DNA of 64,000 nt from JAIOPA01 sp964655175 (lineage in GTDB: Bacteria > Eisenbacteria > RBG-16-71-46), in the NCBI GenBank assembly GCA_964655175.1, contig CAZZLY010000003.1:1-64000 (forward strand), read 5' to 3'. The translations under genes and the position numbers were made by a program. Under the pieces are notes generated by a model. The model was not told the DNA's origin and did not search any database. It saw nothing but the letters and a program-made list of their open reading frames with translations. Of this stretch, positions 33,283 to 41,841 are shown in pieces; position 1 is the stretch's first letter, and each line of letters opens with the position of its first letter.

Positions 33283-33411
33283 GGGCGCTCCGAGGGTGGG
33301 GGCGGCGCGAGGCTGCGGGGATTCGAGGAGTCTCGGTCGGCGCGGGCGTTCCGTGAGGGCGACGGGTTGCCCGGGCCCGCCGCAGGGCTGGACGCTGCGC
33401 GGGCGAGCCCC

Positions 33412-33417
33412 TAGTTT
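33412..33417 (+). promoter_or_regulatory. Candidate promoter of the SRPBCC gene
   Basis: -10 TAGTTT with a weak -35 CTGGAC 18 nt upstream (33388-33393). It would give a leader of about 72 nt before the ATG at 33496. Confidence 0.35.
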
Positions 33418-33495
33418 CCGCGCATCCCCCTCGTGCGGGAGGCCCCTCGGCGTGTTCCCTCGGGGTGGTCCCGCCGCCTCACGGAGCCGCCCGAC

Positions 33496-34113
33496 ATGAT
33501 CCAGAAGTTGGCCCTCGCGCTGTTCCTGTTCATCTCCGCCGTCATCCTGGGCGTGCTCGTCCTGGCCTCGACCCGGCCGAGCGCGTACGCGGTCGAGCGC
33601 AGCATCGTCGTCGCGGTGGCCCCGGAGACCGTGTACGAGCTGGTCGCCGATCTGCACCGGTTCCCGGAGTGGTCGCCGTGGCAGGACCTCGATCCGGCGA
33701 TGCGCACGGATTGGTCGGGGCCGGCGACCGGGCCCGGCGCCAGCTATCACTGGGTCGGCGACGACAAGGTGGGCGAGGGGCGCATGACGCTGCGCACGCT
33801 CACGCCGCCGCGCGAGGTCGCGATCGCCCTCGACTTCCTCAAGCCGTTCGCCGCCTCGAGCGACCTGCGGTTCACGTTCACGCCGGTCGTCGGCGGCACG
33901 AACGTGACCTGGCGCATGAGCGGCCGCAACAACTTCATGGCCAAGGTGATGACCCTGTTCGTGGACATGGACGCCGCGGTCGGGCGCGACTTCGAGAAGG
34001 GCCTGGCGCGGCTGGAGCGTCTGGCCGAGCAGACGCCGCCCCCGGCCCCCGCGGGGGTCGCCGCCCCCGACACCACCGACGGGGCGTTCCCCGACACCGC
34101 GCTCGCGCGCTGA
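33496..34113 (+). CDS. SRPBCC (START/Bet v1-like) family protein with N-terminal membrane anchor
   Basis: 205-aa protein. Residues 1-25 (MIQKLALALFLFISAVILGVLVL) form a single transmembrane anchor or uncleaved signal, followed by a polyketide-cyclase-2-like SRPBCC domain (about 30-180): SIVVAVAPETVYELVADLHRFPEWSPW is the family hallmark, and a helix VGRDFEKGLARLERLAE ends it. Such domains bind hydrophobic ligands. The C-terminus is a Pro/Ala/Asp tail. Ligand and pathway unknown; no functional link with the neighbouring yebC gene is evident. Confidence 0.82.
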   Translation: MIQKLALALFLFISAVILGVLVLASTRPSAYAVERSIVVAVAPETVYELVADLHRFPEWSPWQDLDPAMRTDWSGPATGPGASYHWVGDDKVGEGRMTLRTLTPPREVAIALDFLKPFAASSDLRFTFTPVVGGTNVTWRMSGRNNFMAKVMTLFVDMDAAVGRDFEKGLARLERLAEQTPPPAPAGVAAPDTTDGAFPDTALAR

Positions 34114-34156
34114 ACCGCGGCGCCGCGAGGCGCGGCGGGCTCCGGACCGCGCGGCG

Positions 34157-34186
34157 TTGTGCGGGGCGCGGGCCGCACGCTATCCT
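34157..34186 (+). promoter_or_regulatory. Promoter of yebC
   Basis: -35 TTGTGC (34157-34162), an 18-nt spacer and -10 TATCCT (34181-34186). The predicted 5' leader is about 58 nt, ending with a GGGAA-type ribosome site before ATG 34252. Confidence 0.5.
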
Positions 34187-34251
34187 GAACGGCCGCCGCG
34201 CGACCCCGCGCGGCCCCGACGTCGCAACCCCACCTTCTCCGGGAACGGACC

Positions 34252-34974
34252 ATGGGACGCATCTTCGAGACCCGTAAAGCCACGATGTTCGCGCGTTGGG
34301 ACCGCATGTCCAAGATGTTCTCGCGCATCGGCAAGGAGATCACGATCGCGGTGAAGAAGGGCGGTCCGAACGTGGACTCGAACCCCGCCCTCAAGCGCGT
34401 CATCCAGAACGCGCGCGCCGCGAACATGCCGAAGGAGAAGGTCGAGAACGCCATCAAGAAGGCGTCCGGCCACGACACCGCCGGCTACGAGGAGATCCTG
34501 TACGAGGGCTACGGCCCGCACGGCATCGCCATCCTCGTCGAGTGCGCCACCGACAACATCGTGCGCACCGTGGGCAACATCCGCCATCACTTCAACAAGG
34601 GTGGCGGCAACATGGGCAACACGAACAGCGTCTCGTTCCAGTTCAAGCGCATGGGCGTGTTCCGCTTGAACCCGGCCGGGCTCGACGCCGAGTCGCTGGA
34701 GCTCGAACTGATCGACTTCGGTCTCGAGGAGATGGGCGAGACCACGGGCGAGAAGGGCGAGCCGCAGCTCATGCTGCGCTGCGCGTTCAGCGAGTTCGGG
34801 CATCTGGCCAAGGCGCTCGAGGATCGCAAGATCACGCCGATCTCGTCGGAGCTCGAGTACATCCCCGGCACGCCCACCGAGCTGCCCGAGGAGCAGGCCA
34901 AGGAAGTGCTCAAGCTCGTGGACATGCTCGAGCAGGACGACGACGTCCAGAAGGTGTTCCACAACCTCGCCTGA
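34252..34974 (+). CDS. yebC: YebC/PmpR (TACO1) family protein
   Basis: 240-aa highly conserved three-domain protein. Recent work on the family shows it aids translation of proline-rich stretches at the ribosome, while older work describes DNA-binding regulators (PmpR). It has the N-terminal helical region (MGRIFETRKATMFARWDRMSKMF, usually starting GRKWxNIKxxK; here divergent), the signature NPALKRVIQNARAANMPKEKVENAIKKASG and the GGGNMGNTNSVSFQF loop. Complete. It is usually next to ruvC; here it stands alone between an SRPBCC gene and a strong terminator. The start is the ATG beginning the conserved N-terminus. Confidence 0.95.
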   Translation: MGRIFETRKATMFARWDRMSKMFSRIGKEITIAVKKGGPNVDSNPALKRVIQNARAANMPKEKVENAIKKASGHDTAGYEEILYEGYGPHGIAILVECATDNIVRTVGNIRHHFNKGGGNMGNTNSVSFQFKRMGVFRLNPAGLDAESLELELIDFGLEEMGETTGEKGEPQLMLRCAFSEFGHLAKALEDRKITPISSELEYIPGTPTELPEEQAKEVLKLVDMLEQDDDVQKVFHNLA

Positions 34975-34990
34975 TCGTCCCGTCGCGTCG

Positions 34991-35034
34991 CACGAACGAG
35001 GCCGGTGCGGAGTCCCGCACCGGCCTCGTTCGTG
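34991..35034. terminator. Bidirectional terminator after yebC
   Basis: A perfect 20-bp stem (left arm 34991-35010, right arm 35015-35034) with loop AGTC, between the convergent yebC and M1 peptidase genes. There is no long U-run, but the stem is the longest found in the window. Confidence 0.65.
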
Positions 35035-35052
35035 TCTCACATCGCGTGCGGC

Positions 35053-37773
35053 TCAGTCGAGGCGCACGAAGCGCTGCGTGCGCGAGGTCCCGTGGCTCGT
35101 CAGACGCGCCCAGTAGAGGCCGGGCGCGGTGGGGCGTCCGGTGGCGTCACGACCGTCCCAGCGGACCTCGTGCGGCCCCGCGGCGAGCGTGCCCTGCGGC
35201 AGCACGCACACGCGCCGCCCGCTCGCGTCGATCACCTCGAGCGTCACCGGCCCGGGCTGCGGCAGCGTGAAGCGCAGCGTGGCCTCGCCGTGCGCCGGGT
35301 TGGGTCGCACCGGCGCGAACGACAACGGCGCGGCGGCGGGATCGCGACCCACCGCCACGCCCGAGACGGGCTCCTGGAACCAGGTCCCCAGGATCGTGTT
35401 CACGTTCGACTTGGCGAGCGTGTGCGTCCAGCGATAGGGCCGCCCCGAGACGAACGCGAAGCGTCCGCCGTTCGGGCGCAGGCCGGCGCCGCCCAGCGGG
35501 GTGCGGATGACGCCGATCCCGCGCTGCGGCGTGAAGCCCGAGGTCGCCTTGAACAGCAGGGCCGTGTCGGTGCGCGTGCGCGTCGTATCGAACAGGCTGC
35601 ACAGGCTCTGCGCGGCGGTGCGGGTCATGGCCACGAGCCCCGGGCGGGTCGCGAGGCAGTCGGTCAACGTCGCCCCGGTGTTCGTGAACGTGATGCCCAG
35701 ATACGTGCGCAGCGAATCGGTCACGAACACGTCGCCCTGCCGTGCCATGAGCAGCACGTTCCCGCCCGCACGCAGGTACGACAGGATCGGCGTCTGCACC
35801 CACGAGTCGAGGTCGCCGTTGAAGTTGTTGCCGATCCAGATCACGTTGCGGTAGCGCCCGATCACCCCCGGCGGCACCGGGCCGTGCCCGAGCGGGGTGG
35901 GCAGCGTGGCCGGGTAGCCGGCCGCCGGGGCCGCGAAGTGGTCCCAGAAGTCGATCGGGTAATCGCCCTGCAGCGCCTTGTCCGTGTACGCGGTGGTGAT
36001 CTCGGTGCCGTAGTTGGCCCAGTCCACGCCGTTCACGACCAGCACCGCGCGATCGAACGTCGGATGCGAGATCTCGTACTGGATCTGACGCAGCAACCAG
36101 TCGTCCGGGTCGAGCGCGACGTCGGTCGGCTCGGCATCCACGTGCAGCGTGAACGTCTGGCTGGCGAGCGAGTCCTGCACGACGAACGTGCGCGGGCCCG
36201 CGGTCGTGGTCACCCGCACGTCGATCGGCATGGTGAACAGCTGCCACGACTGCGTCTGGCGCAGCGTCAACGTGACGTCGTAGCCGCCGCCGCCCGCCGC
36301 CGCCGACCACGCCAGTGAGTACACCGGGTAGTACTCGCCGTACACCCACTGCTGGAAGTACTTCGTGAGGTCGCGGCCGCTCACCGCCTGGAACGCGGCC
36401 TGCACGTCCTCGGTGGTGCCGGTGCCGTACGCGCGATCCTGTCCGTAGCGCTTGAGCCCCGCGAAGAACACCGTGTCGCCCAGCACGTGCCGCAGCATGT
36501 GCAGCACCCACGAACCCTTGTTGTAGGACAGGTTGGAATCGAAGATGCGGTTCTCGTTGGTGGCGTCCGGCACGTAGACCGAGCCCGCCCCGTAGAAGCG
36601 ATTGAGGTTGATGTCCGCGTGGTACGCCGCGGCGCCGCCGACCGCCTCCGACCACAGCGCCTCGGAGTAGGTGGCGAAGCCCTCGTTGACCCAGATGTGA
36701 TGGAAGTCGCGACAGGTGACCGCGTCGCCCCACCACTGATGGCCGAGCTCGTGCGCGACGACGGACTCGTTGAACGTGCCCAGACTCGTGCAGGTCTGGT
36801 GCTCCATGCCGCCGCCGAACAGGAACTGCGAATGGCCGTACTTCTCGTCGAGGAACGGGTACTCGCCGAAGTCCCCCGCGAACGCCCCGATCATGGTCTT
36901 GACCTTGGCCTGCACCGCCGCCGCGCCCGCCACGCTCTCGGGGAAGTTGTAGAAATCGAGGCGCATCGAATCGGTGGGGGTGGGGCGGTACCAGTCGGTC
37001 GTGAGCGTGTAGGGATAGCTCTCGATCGACACGAGGTAGGTCGCGATCGGGTGCGACTCGCGCCAGATCGTCGTCGCCGTCACGCCGTTGTCCGCGGAGG
37101 CGAGCAGACGGCCGTTCGAGGCGGTCACGAGGCCGGTGGGCACGGTGAACCGGATGTACACGGAGTCGGCCTTGTCCTCGGGGGCGTCCTTGCACGGCCA
37201 CCACGTGCGCGCGCCGTACGGCTCGGACAGGCTCCAGATGAGCGGGCGCGCGTTCGCGGTGGTGAACCCGAACGACGCGGTGCCCGGCGTGCCGTGGTAG
37301 GTCACGCGCACGTCCAGCCCCTCGCCGGTGGCGTAGGTTCGATCCAGGTTCACCGTGAGCAGGTTGGTCGCGCGCGTCCACGTGACCGCGGTGCCGCCCG
37401 ACGTGATGCCGTCCACCACCATGTTGGCGGCCAGATCCAGGTCCATGGTGGTGAGCGGACCGCTCGTGACCGTGGCCTGCACGCGCACCGTGCCCGACAC
37501 GGTGGACGTGCTGGTCGCGAAGCTCAGGTCGAGGGCGTAGCCGCGCACGTCGTAGGCGAGCTGGTTCGCGGTCGCGGGCGCCTGGATCGCGAACGTGCGC
37601 TGCAACTGGTGGGCCTTCCACGCGGCCAGATAGGGCGCCACGTCGGCCTCGTCCCGCACCTCCACCGTGCCGTCGGGCAGGGGCGGGAACGTCACCGGCG
37701 CGGCGCTGACGGGGGCGGCCACGAGCAGGGCGAACAGGAGCGACGACAGGGCGGCGAGGGCGCGACGCGGCAT
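35053..37773 (-). CDS. Secreted M1 family aminopeptidase with C-terminal sorting domain
   Basis: 906-aa exported zinc peptidase. Signal peptide MPRRALAALSSLLFALLVAAPVSA; N-terminal beta-saddle domain; the exopeptidase signature GGGMEHQT (GxMEN type); the zinc site HELGH at residues 341-345 with the third ligand Glu364 in NEGFAT, exactly the HExxH-x18-E spacing; the catalytic Tyr probably in the later NLSYNKGSWVLHML. After the peptidase domain (to about 540) comes an insertion of about 250 residues including a Rossmann-like segment (NVIWIGNNFNGDLDSWV, LLMARQGDVFVTDSL), and finally a FlgD-like sorting domain: VRPNPAHGEATLRF, LEVIDASGRRV, WDGRDATGRPTAPGLYWARL. It is thus likely a cell-surface or released aminopeptidase feeding peptide uptake. 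Confidence 0.92.
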   Translation of the reverse strand: MPRRALAALSSLLFALLVAAPVSAAPVTFPPLPDGTVEVRDEADVAPYLAAWKAHQLQRTFAIQAPATANQLAYDVRGYALDLSFATSTSTVSGTVRVQATVTSGPLTTMDLDLAANMVVDGITSGGTAVTWTRATNLLTVNLDRTYATGEGLDVRVTYHGTPGTASFGFTTANARPLIWSLSEPYGARTWWPCKDAPEDKADSVYIRFTVPTGLVTASNGRLLASADNGVTATTIWRESHPIATYLVSIESYPYTLTTDWYRPTPTDSMRLDFYNFPESVAGAAAVQAKVKTMIGAFAGDFGEYPFLDEKYGHSQFLFGGGMEHQTCTSLGTFNESVVAHELGHQWWGDAVTCRDFHHIWVNEGFATYSEALWSEAVGGAAAYHADINLNRFYGAGSVYVPDATNENRIFDSNLSYNKGSWVLHMLRHVLGDTVFFAGLKRYGQDRAYGTGTTEDVQAAFQAVSGRDLTKYFQQWVYGEYYPVYSLAWSAAAGGGGYDVTLTLRQTQSWQLFTMPIDVRVTTTAGPRTFVVQDSLASQTFTLHVDAEPTDVALDPDDWLLRQIQYEISHPTFDRAVLVVNGVDWANYGTEITTAYTDKALQGDYPIDFWDHFAAPAAGYPATLPTPLGHGPVPPGVIGRYRNVIWIGNNFNGDLDSWVQTPILSYLRAGGNVLLMARQGDVFVTDSLRTYLGITFTNTGATLTDCLATRPGLVAMTRTAAQSLCSLFDTTRTRTDTALLFKATSGFTPQRGIGVIRTPLGGAGLRPNGGRFAFVSGRPYRWTHTLAKSNVNTILGTWFQEPVSGVAVGRDPAAAPLSFAPVRPNPAHGEATLRFTLPQPGPVTLEVIDASGRRVCVLPQGTLAAGPHEVRWDGRDATGRPTAPGLYWARLTSHGTSRTQRFVRLD

Positions 37774-37846
37774 GGGCAGGGGTCCCGGGGTGGTCGTGCG
37801 AGACGCGGAGCGATGCGGGGGCGCGACGGAGGCGCGCCGACCGGGA

Positions 37847-37852
37847 AGCCTA
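37847..37852 (-). promoter_or_regulatory. -10 element (TGC-TAGGCT) of the M1 peptidase
   Basis: Extended -10 (TG then C then TAGGCT) on the minus strand, giving a leader of about 67 nt. Confidence 0.45.
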
Positions 37853-38014
37853 GCATCCGCACGGGGGCGGACCCCAGTGCGGAATGCGGCGGCGCGCACG
37901 GCCCCGCCCCCGGGGGACCGCACTCAATCCCACCTCCGGACCTGCCGATGACCCCGGGACCGGCCTCGGGGACCCCCGCGGCCGCGATCCCCCCGAAGAC
38001 CCCGCGAGGACACG

Positions 38015-38584
38015 ATGACCGGTGACGAGACGTTCCGCGGCCGTGAGTACACGGCCCTGATGACCGAGGCGCGCGACGTCGAGCGCACGGCGCAGTTCGT
38101 GGGGGCGGCCGCGGTGCTCACCGCGTGCGTCCTGCTGTCCTCGGCCGTCACCACGCGCCACCCCGGGCTCGCGCTGCCGGTGCAGCTCTGCGCCGCGCTC
38201 GGCGCGTTCGCGTTCACGGTCGCGCGCCATCGCGTCACCGAGATCGCGACCTACCTGCGGCGGACGTACGAGCAGAACGGTGAGGCGCAGTGGTTCACCG
38301 ACCGTGCGTCCCGCCCGAGCGCGACGTGGCCGAACGTCGCCATGATGGTGCTCACGCAGACGCTCAACGTGACCGCGATCGTGTTCGCCTGGGTGCACGC
38401 GAACGTGTCGCCGCACGCCGACCTCGTGTCGGGCGCGGTGACGCTCGTGGGCATGGCGTTCATGGTCCAGGCGCTGCTCGAGCAGGCCCGTGGCGAGGCC
38501 GTGCCGCAGGCGGTCGCGTTCACGCCGCCGCAGCAGGGGCTGCGCGAGGTGCCGCCGCCGCGGCGCACCAGCGGCATGCGCTGA
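38015..38584 (+). CDS. Small four-helix membrane protein of unknown function
   Basis: 189-aa integral membrane protein, not recognised as a named family. A polar N-terminus (MTGDETFRGREYTALMTEARDVERT) is followed by two hydrophobic helices (about 27-47 and 52-68), a cytoplasmic Arg/Tyr-rich loop (HRVTEIATYLRRTYEQNGEAQ) and two further helices (about 103-124 and 134-155), then a Pro/Arg tail. An AGGA ribosome site lies 6 nt before the ATG. It converges on dctP across a strong hairpin. Confidence 0.6.
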   Translation: MTGDETFRGREYTALMTEARDVERTAQFVGAAAVLTACVLLSSAVTTRHPGLALPVQLCAALGAFAFTVARHRVTEIATYLRRTYEQNGEAQWFTDRASRPSATWPNVAMMVLTQTLNVTAIVFAWVHANVSPHADLVSGAVTLVGMAFMVQALLEQARGEAVPQAVAFTPPQQGLREVPPPRRTSGMR

Positions 38585-38603
38585 GGCCCACCGTTCCTCA
38601 CGA

Positions 38604-38636
38604 AGAGGCCCGGATGCCGATGGCATCCGGGCCTCT
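38604..38636. terminator. Bidirectional terminator between the small membrane protein and dctP
   Basis: A perfect 15-bp stem (arms 38604-38618 and 38622-38636, AGAGGCCCGGATGCC and its complement) with loop GAT between convergent genes. Confidence 0.65.
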
Positions 38637-38657
38637 CGTGTCGACGGTGCGCGGCGG

Positions 38658-39689
38658 CTACTTGTGCGAGGCGCGGAACGCGTCGCGCTCCTTGCGCGCG
38701 AGCAGCAGGATGTCGTTGGGGATGCGCACGCCCGCCATGCTGTTGGCGAAGTCCTCGGCGACACTGCGGAACTGCGCCGCGTTGGCCGGCGTGATCGTCA
38801 TCACCTTGAGCCCGCGCTTCTTCATCTCGGCGACCGCCGTCGTGTCCTGACGCGGCACCTCGATCTCGAGCTTGCGCTCCATGCGGTCGCAGGCGGCCTG
38901 CACCTTGGCGCGGTCCGCCTCGGGCAGCTTGTTCCACGCCGCCTTCGTCATCACGAGCCCGCCCACGAGCGGTGCCATGCCCATGCCGACCATGTTCGGC
39001 GTCTGGCGGTACCACTGCAGCGTCAGGCCGAGCAGCGGCGTCGTCGGGTAGGCGTCGATCATGCCGGTCTGCAGCCCCGTCATGATGTCGGTCGCGGCGA
39101 GCGGCACGACGTTGAAGCCCTTGGCCTTCCAGATGACGGCCATCTTGTCGTCACCGGCCCAGATGAACAGCTTGGTCTTGCGCATGCCCTCGACCGACTC
39201 GACCGGCTGCTTGGTGAAGAAGTACACCCAGCCGCCGTGGCCCCACGACAGCAGCACGAAGCCCTTCTCGTCGAGGCGCTGCTTGAGCGTCGGCTCGAGC
39301 TTGGCGAGCGTCGCGTAGAGCTCGGGGTACGAGGTGAAGAACATCGGCACGTTGAAGACGTTGAACGACGGGTCGATCGAGGCGAGGCCGGCGGTGGTGA
39401 TGGCGGCCGCCTGCAGCTGCCCGATGCGCATCTTGCGCACGACGTCGGGCTCGTCACCGGCCACGCCGCCGGGGTACACGCGCAGCGAGACGCGGCCCTG
39501 CGTGGCGGTGGACCATTCGGTGCCCATGTCGCGCAACGCCTTGTCCCACACCGAGCCCTCGGGCACGAGCGTGGCGAGCTTGACGACGGCGCCCTGGGCG
39601 GCCGCGGGCCGCGGCAGCGCGAGCAGCAGCGTCGCGAGCACGAGCGTGACGAGTGACGGGAACGACCAACGGGACTTCGGGACGATCAT
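38658..39689 (-). CDS. dctP: TRAP-type transporter periplasmic solute-binding protein
   Basis: 343-aa DctP/TRAP P-subunit. The signal peptide runs to AAAQG (about residue 32), then the mature domain begins VVKLATLVPEGSVWDKALRDMG, with the family features LRVYPGGVAGDEPDVVRKMRIGQLQ, the hinge-region Arg expected near VRKMR, and DIMTGLQTGMIDAYPTTPLL. It binds a small organic acid or similar ligand for secondary uptake. Translation is coupled to the upstream tatT by an ATGA overlap, the pairing known as TatT-TatP from Treponema pallidum, in which the two proteins form a complex and a hydrophobic ligand was proposed. No DctQ or DctM membrane genes are adjacent or elsewhere in the window. Confidence 0.9.
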   Translation of the reverse strand: MIVPKSRWSFPSLVTLVLATLLLALPRPAAAQGAVVKLATLVPEGSVWDKALRDMGTEWSTATQGRVSLRVYPGGVAGDEPDVVRKMRIGQLQAAAITTAGLASIDPSFNVFNVPMFFTSYPELYATLAKLEPTLKQRLDEKGFVLLSWGHGGWVYFFTKQPVESVEGMRKTKLFIWAGDDKMAVIWKAKGFNVVPLAATDIMTGLQTGMIDAYPTTPLLGLTLQWYRQTPNMVGMGMAPLVGGLVMTKAAWNKLPEADRAKVQAACDRMERKLEIEVPRQDTTAVAEMKKRGLKVMTITPANAAQFRSVAEDFANSMAGVRIPNDILLLARKERDAFRASHK

Positions 39690-40654
39690 CGGTTCTCCTG
39701 GGTCGTGGTGGTGTCGGCTTCGGTCGGGGAGGCGTCATCGAGGAAGAACTCGTCCTGGCGGGCGAGGAGCGCCTTGGCCTTGCGCTGCAGCACGATCGTG
39801 GCCAGTCGCTGCCGGGGGTCGCGGTCGGGGTCGAACGTGAGCGCGTGCTCGAGCAGACGCACGAACTCGGCGCGGTCCTGCGTCTGCACCGACACGCTCT
39901 GCGCCAGCGTCACGTACGGCGAGGGGCGCGATTCGTGGGCGATCTCGAGGGCGCGCGCGAAGTGCCGTCGCACGCTCTCCGGCGTGCCGCCGCCACCCGG
40001 GATCGCATCGAGCACCATGGCCGCCTCGTGGAACGCGCCGGCCTCGTAGCGCTCGTCGAGCACGAGCCCGCGTTCGACGAGCGCGCGGATGGCCGAGAGA
40101 TCCGCCAGCATCTCGGGCTTGTCCTTGCCCAACGAGATCGCCGAGCCCCAGCTGGCGGCCGTCCAGTAGAGCGCGGGCAGGTCCTGGGCCGTCAGGCGCG
40201 CGACGGCGCGCTCGGGGGCGAGCGCGAGCGAGTCGGCGATGCCGGGATGCCGCCGTGCGAGCGCGCGCAGGCCGTAGCCGCGCGCGCGCACGAACAGCTT
40301 GAACGCGCGCTCGTGCAGCGCGGTCGCACGCGCGTAGTCGGTGTTCACCAGCAGGTCGCCCTCGGACTGCACGAACGCGAACGCGTACTGCGTGTAGCCC
40401 TGACACAGCGCGAGCAGCAGGCCCTCGTGATCGGGGATCGTCGCGAGCAGCGACTCCATCGTCTTGAGCCCGAACGGCAGCGCGTCGCGCACGAGCTCGG
40501 GATCGTCGTCGGTCGCGAACACGTCGGTGCCGGTCGTGAGCGAGTTGGCGACGCTCTTGACGGCCATGCGCTTGAGCGAGCACCCGGGCAGCAGGGCGAG
40601 CGCGGCGATCGTCGCGAGGGCGGCGAGACGGCGGGGCAGCGGGGACGTGGTCAC
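39686..40654 (-). CDS. tatT: TRAP transporter-associated TatT lipoprotein
   Basis: 322-aa predicted lipoprotein: an N-terminal signal ending in the lipobox LALLPGCSLK, then all-helical TPR-like repeats (GYTQYAFAFVQSEGDLL, ARGYGLRALARRHPG, LYWTAASWGSAISLGKDKPEMLADL, FHEAAMVLDAIPGGGG), the layout of TatT proteins that trimerise and dock the TRAP binding protein. The GTG start at 40654 is preferred to an upstream in-frame one because GGAGGAG lies 5 nt before it and the signal peptide begins there. A promoter TTGCCG-N18-TAGCGT lies at 40722-40751. The stop overlaps the dctP start by 4 nt. It may deliver ligands from the outer membrane to DctP. Confidence 0.85.
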   Translation of the reverse strand: MTTSPLPRRLAALATIAALALLPGCSLKRMAVKSVANSLTTGTDVFATDDDPELVRDALPFGLKTMESLLATIPDHEGLLLALCQGYTQYAFAFVQSEGDLLVNTDYARATALHERAFKLFVRARGYGLRALARRHPGIADSLALAPERAVARLTAQDLPALYWTAASWGSAISLGKDKPEMLADLSAIRALVERGLVLDERYEAGAFHEAAMVLDAIPGGGGTPESVRRHFARALEIAHESRPSPYVTLAQSVSVQTQDRAEFVRLLEHALTFDPDRDPRQRLATIVLQRKAKALLARQDEFFLDDASPTEADTTTTQENR

Positions 40655-40721
40655 AGGGACTCCTCCGGGTGCACGGCCCGGACGCACGGTCGGCGTCCCT
40701 GCCGCGGTGTTCTGACCCGCC

Positions 40722-40751
40722 ACGCTAGCGTGCGCGGGGCGCGCTCGGCAA
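40722..40751 (-). promoter_or_regulatory. Promoter of tatT-dctP
   Basis: Minus strand: -35 TTGCCG (40746-40751), an 18-nt spacer and -10 TAGCGT (40722-40727). The predicted leader is about 60 nt. The -35 overlaps the sequence just behind the fabH stop (40763). Confidence 0.5.
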
Positions 40752-40762
40752 GCCTGCGCGGT

Positions 40763-41761
40763 TCACCAGCGCAGCGCGCAACCGGCCCACGCGAAACCCG
40801 CCCCGAACGCCGCGAGGACGACGAGGTCGCCGTCGTGGATGCGGCCCGCGTCGCGCGCCTCGGTCAACGCGATCGGGATGCTCGCGGCGGTCGTGTTGCC
40901 GTAGCGCTCGATGTTCTGGAACACGCGTTCGCTCGGCACGCCCAGACGCTCGGCGACCGCATCGCCGATACGACGGTTCGCCTGATGCGGCACGATGAGG
41001 GCGACCTCGTCCAGCGTGTGCCCGCTCCGACTCAACACCTCCTGGATGACCTCGGGGAAGCGCGTCGTGGCGTTCTTGAACACCTGCCGGCCGTTCATCT
41101 GCGGGTACTGCCGACCCGCGGCGAGCATCTCGGGGGTGACGCGACCCGCCTCGCGCGACGTCGGTGCCTCGCACCACAGTTCGCGCGCGAGCGCGCCCTC
41201 GCTGTGCAGCGCCCACGACAGGATCCCGCGCGGCGCCTCGCACGGTTCGACCACCGCGGCGCCCGCGCCGTCGCCGAACAGCACCGCCATGTCGCGCCCG
41301 CGCGTGCTCAGGTCGAGCCCGGTGCTCTGCACCTCGGCGCCGATGACGAGCACGCAGCGATAGCGGCCCATGCGCACGAACGCGTCGGCCACCGACAGGC
41401 CGTACAGGAACCCGCTGCACGCGTTGCGCACGTCGAGCGCACCCACGGTGCCCAGGCCCAGCTGCTGCTGTACGAGCACGCCGTTGCCGGGGAACATGTA
41501 GTCGGGCGTGGTCGTGGCGAAGATCACGAAGTCCACGTCGGCGGCGGTGCGGCCCGCGTCGGCGAGCGCACGGCGCGCGGCCTCGGCCCCCAGGTCGCTC
41601 GAGCCCGTGCCGGGATCCACGAAGTGGCGCTCACGGATGCCGGTGCGCTCGACGATCCACGCATCGCTCGTGTCCATGAGCGCGGTGAGGTCGTGGTTGG
41701 TGACCGTGCGCGGCGGGACGTGGAAGCCGAGACCGGTGAGGCGCGAGTGCAGGGCGGACAT
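40763..41761 (-). CDS. fabH: Beta-ketoacyl-ACP synthase III
   Basis: 332-aa thiolase-fold condensing enzyme starting fatty-acid synthesis from acyl-CoA and malonyl-ACP. The catalytic triad is complete: Cys115 in RNACSGFLYGL, His259 in VPHQANRR and Asn289 in RYGNTTAAS. DTSDAWIVERTGIRERH and FGDGAGAAVVE are also present. The usual fab cluster (plsX, fabD, acpP) is not here, so it is a solitary copy that could serve normal synthesis or a special starter such as a branched-chain acyl-CoA. The latter is of interest because a 2-oxoacid dehydrogenase operon able in principle to make branched acyl-CoA lies 15 kb away. Confidence 0.93.
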   Translation of the reverse strand: MSALHSRLTGLGFHVPPRTVTNHDLTALMDTSDAWIVERTGIRERHFVDPGTGSSDLGAEAARRALADAGRTAADVDFVIFATTTPDYMFPGNGVLVQQQLGLGTVGALDVRNACSGFLYGLSVADAFVRMGRYRCVLVIGAEVQSTGLDLSTRGRDMAVLFGDGAGAAVVEPCEAPRGILSWALHSEGALARELWCEAPTSREAGRVTPEMLAAGRQYPQMNGRQVFKNATTRFPEVIQEVLSRSGHTLDEVALIVPHQANRRIGDAVAERLGVPSERVFQNIERYGNTTAASIPIALTEARDAGRIHDGDLVVLAAFGAGFAWAGCALRW

Positions 41762-41841
41762 GGCGGGCTCCGAGGCGAGGGACCGTGGGGAACGCGGCGA
41801 GCATCGGGACCCCGGGGGGCCGCGTCAACCGCGTGCGGCGG

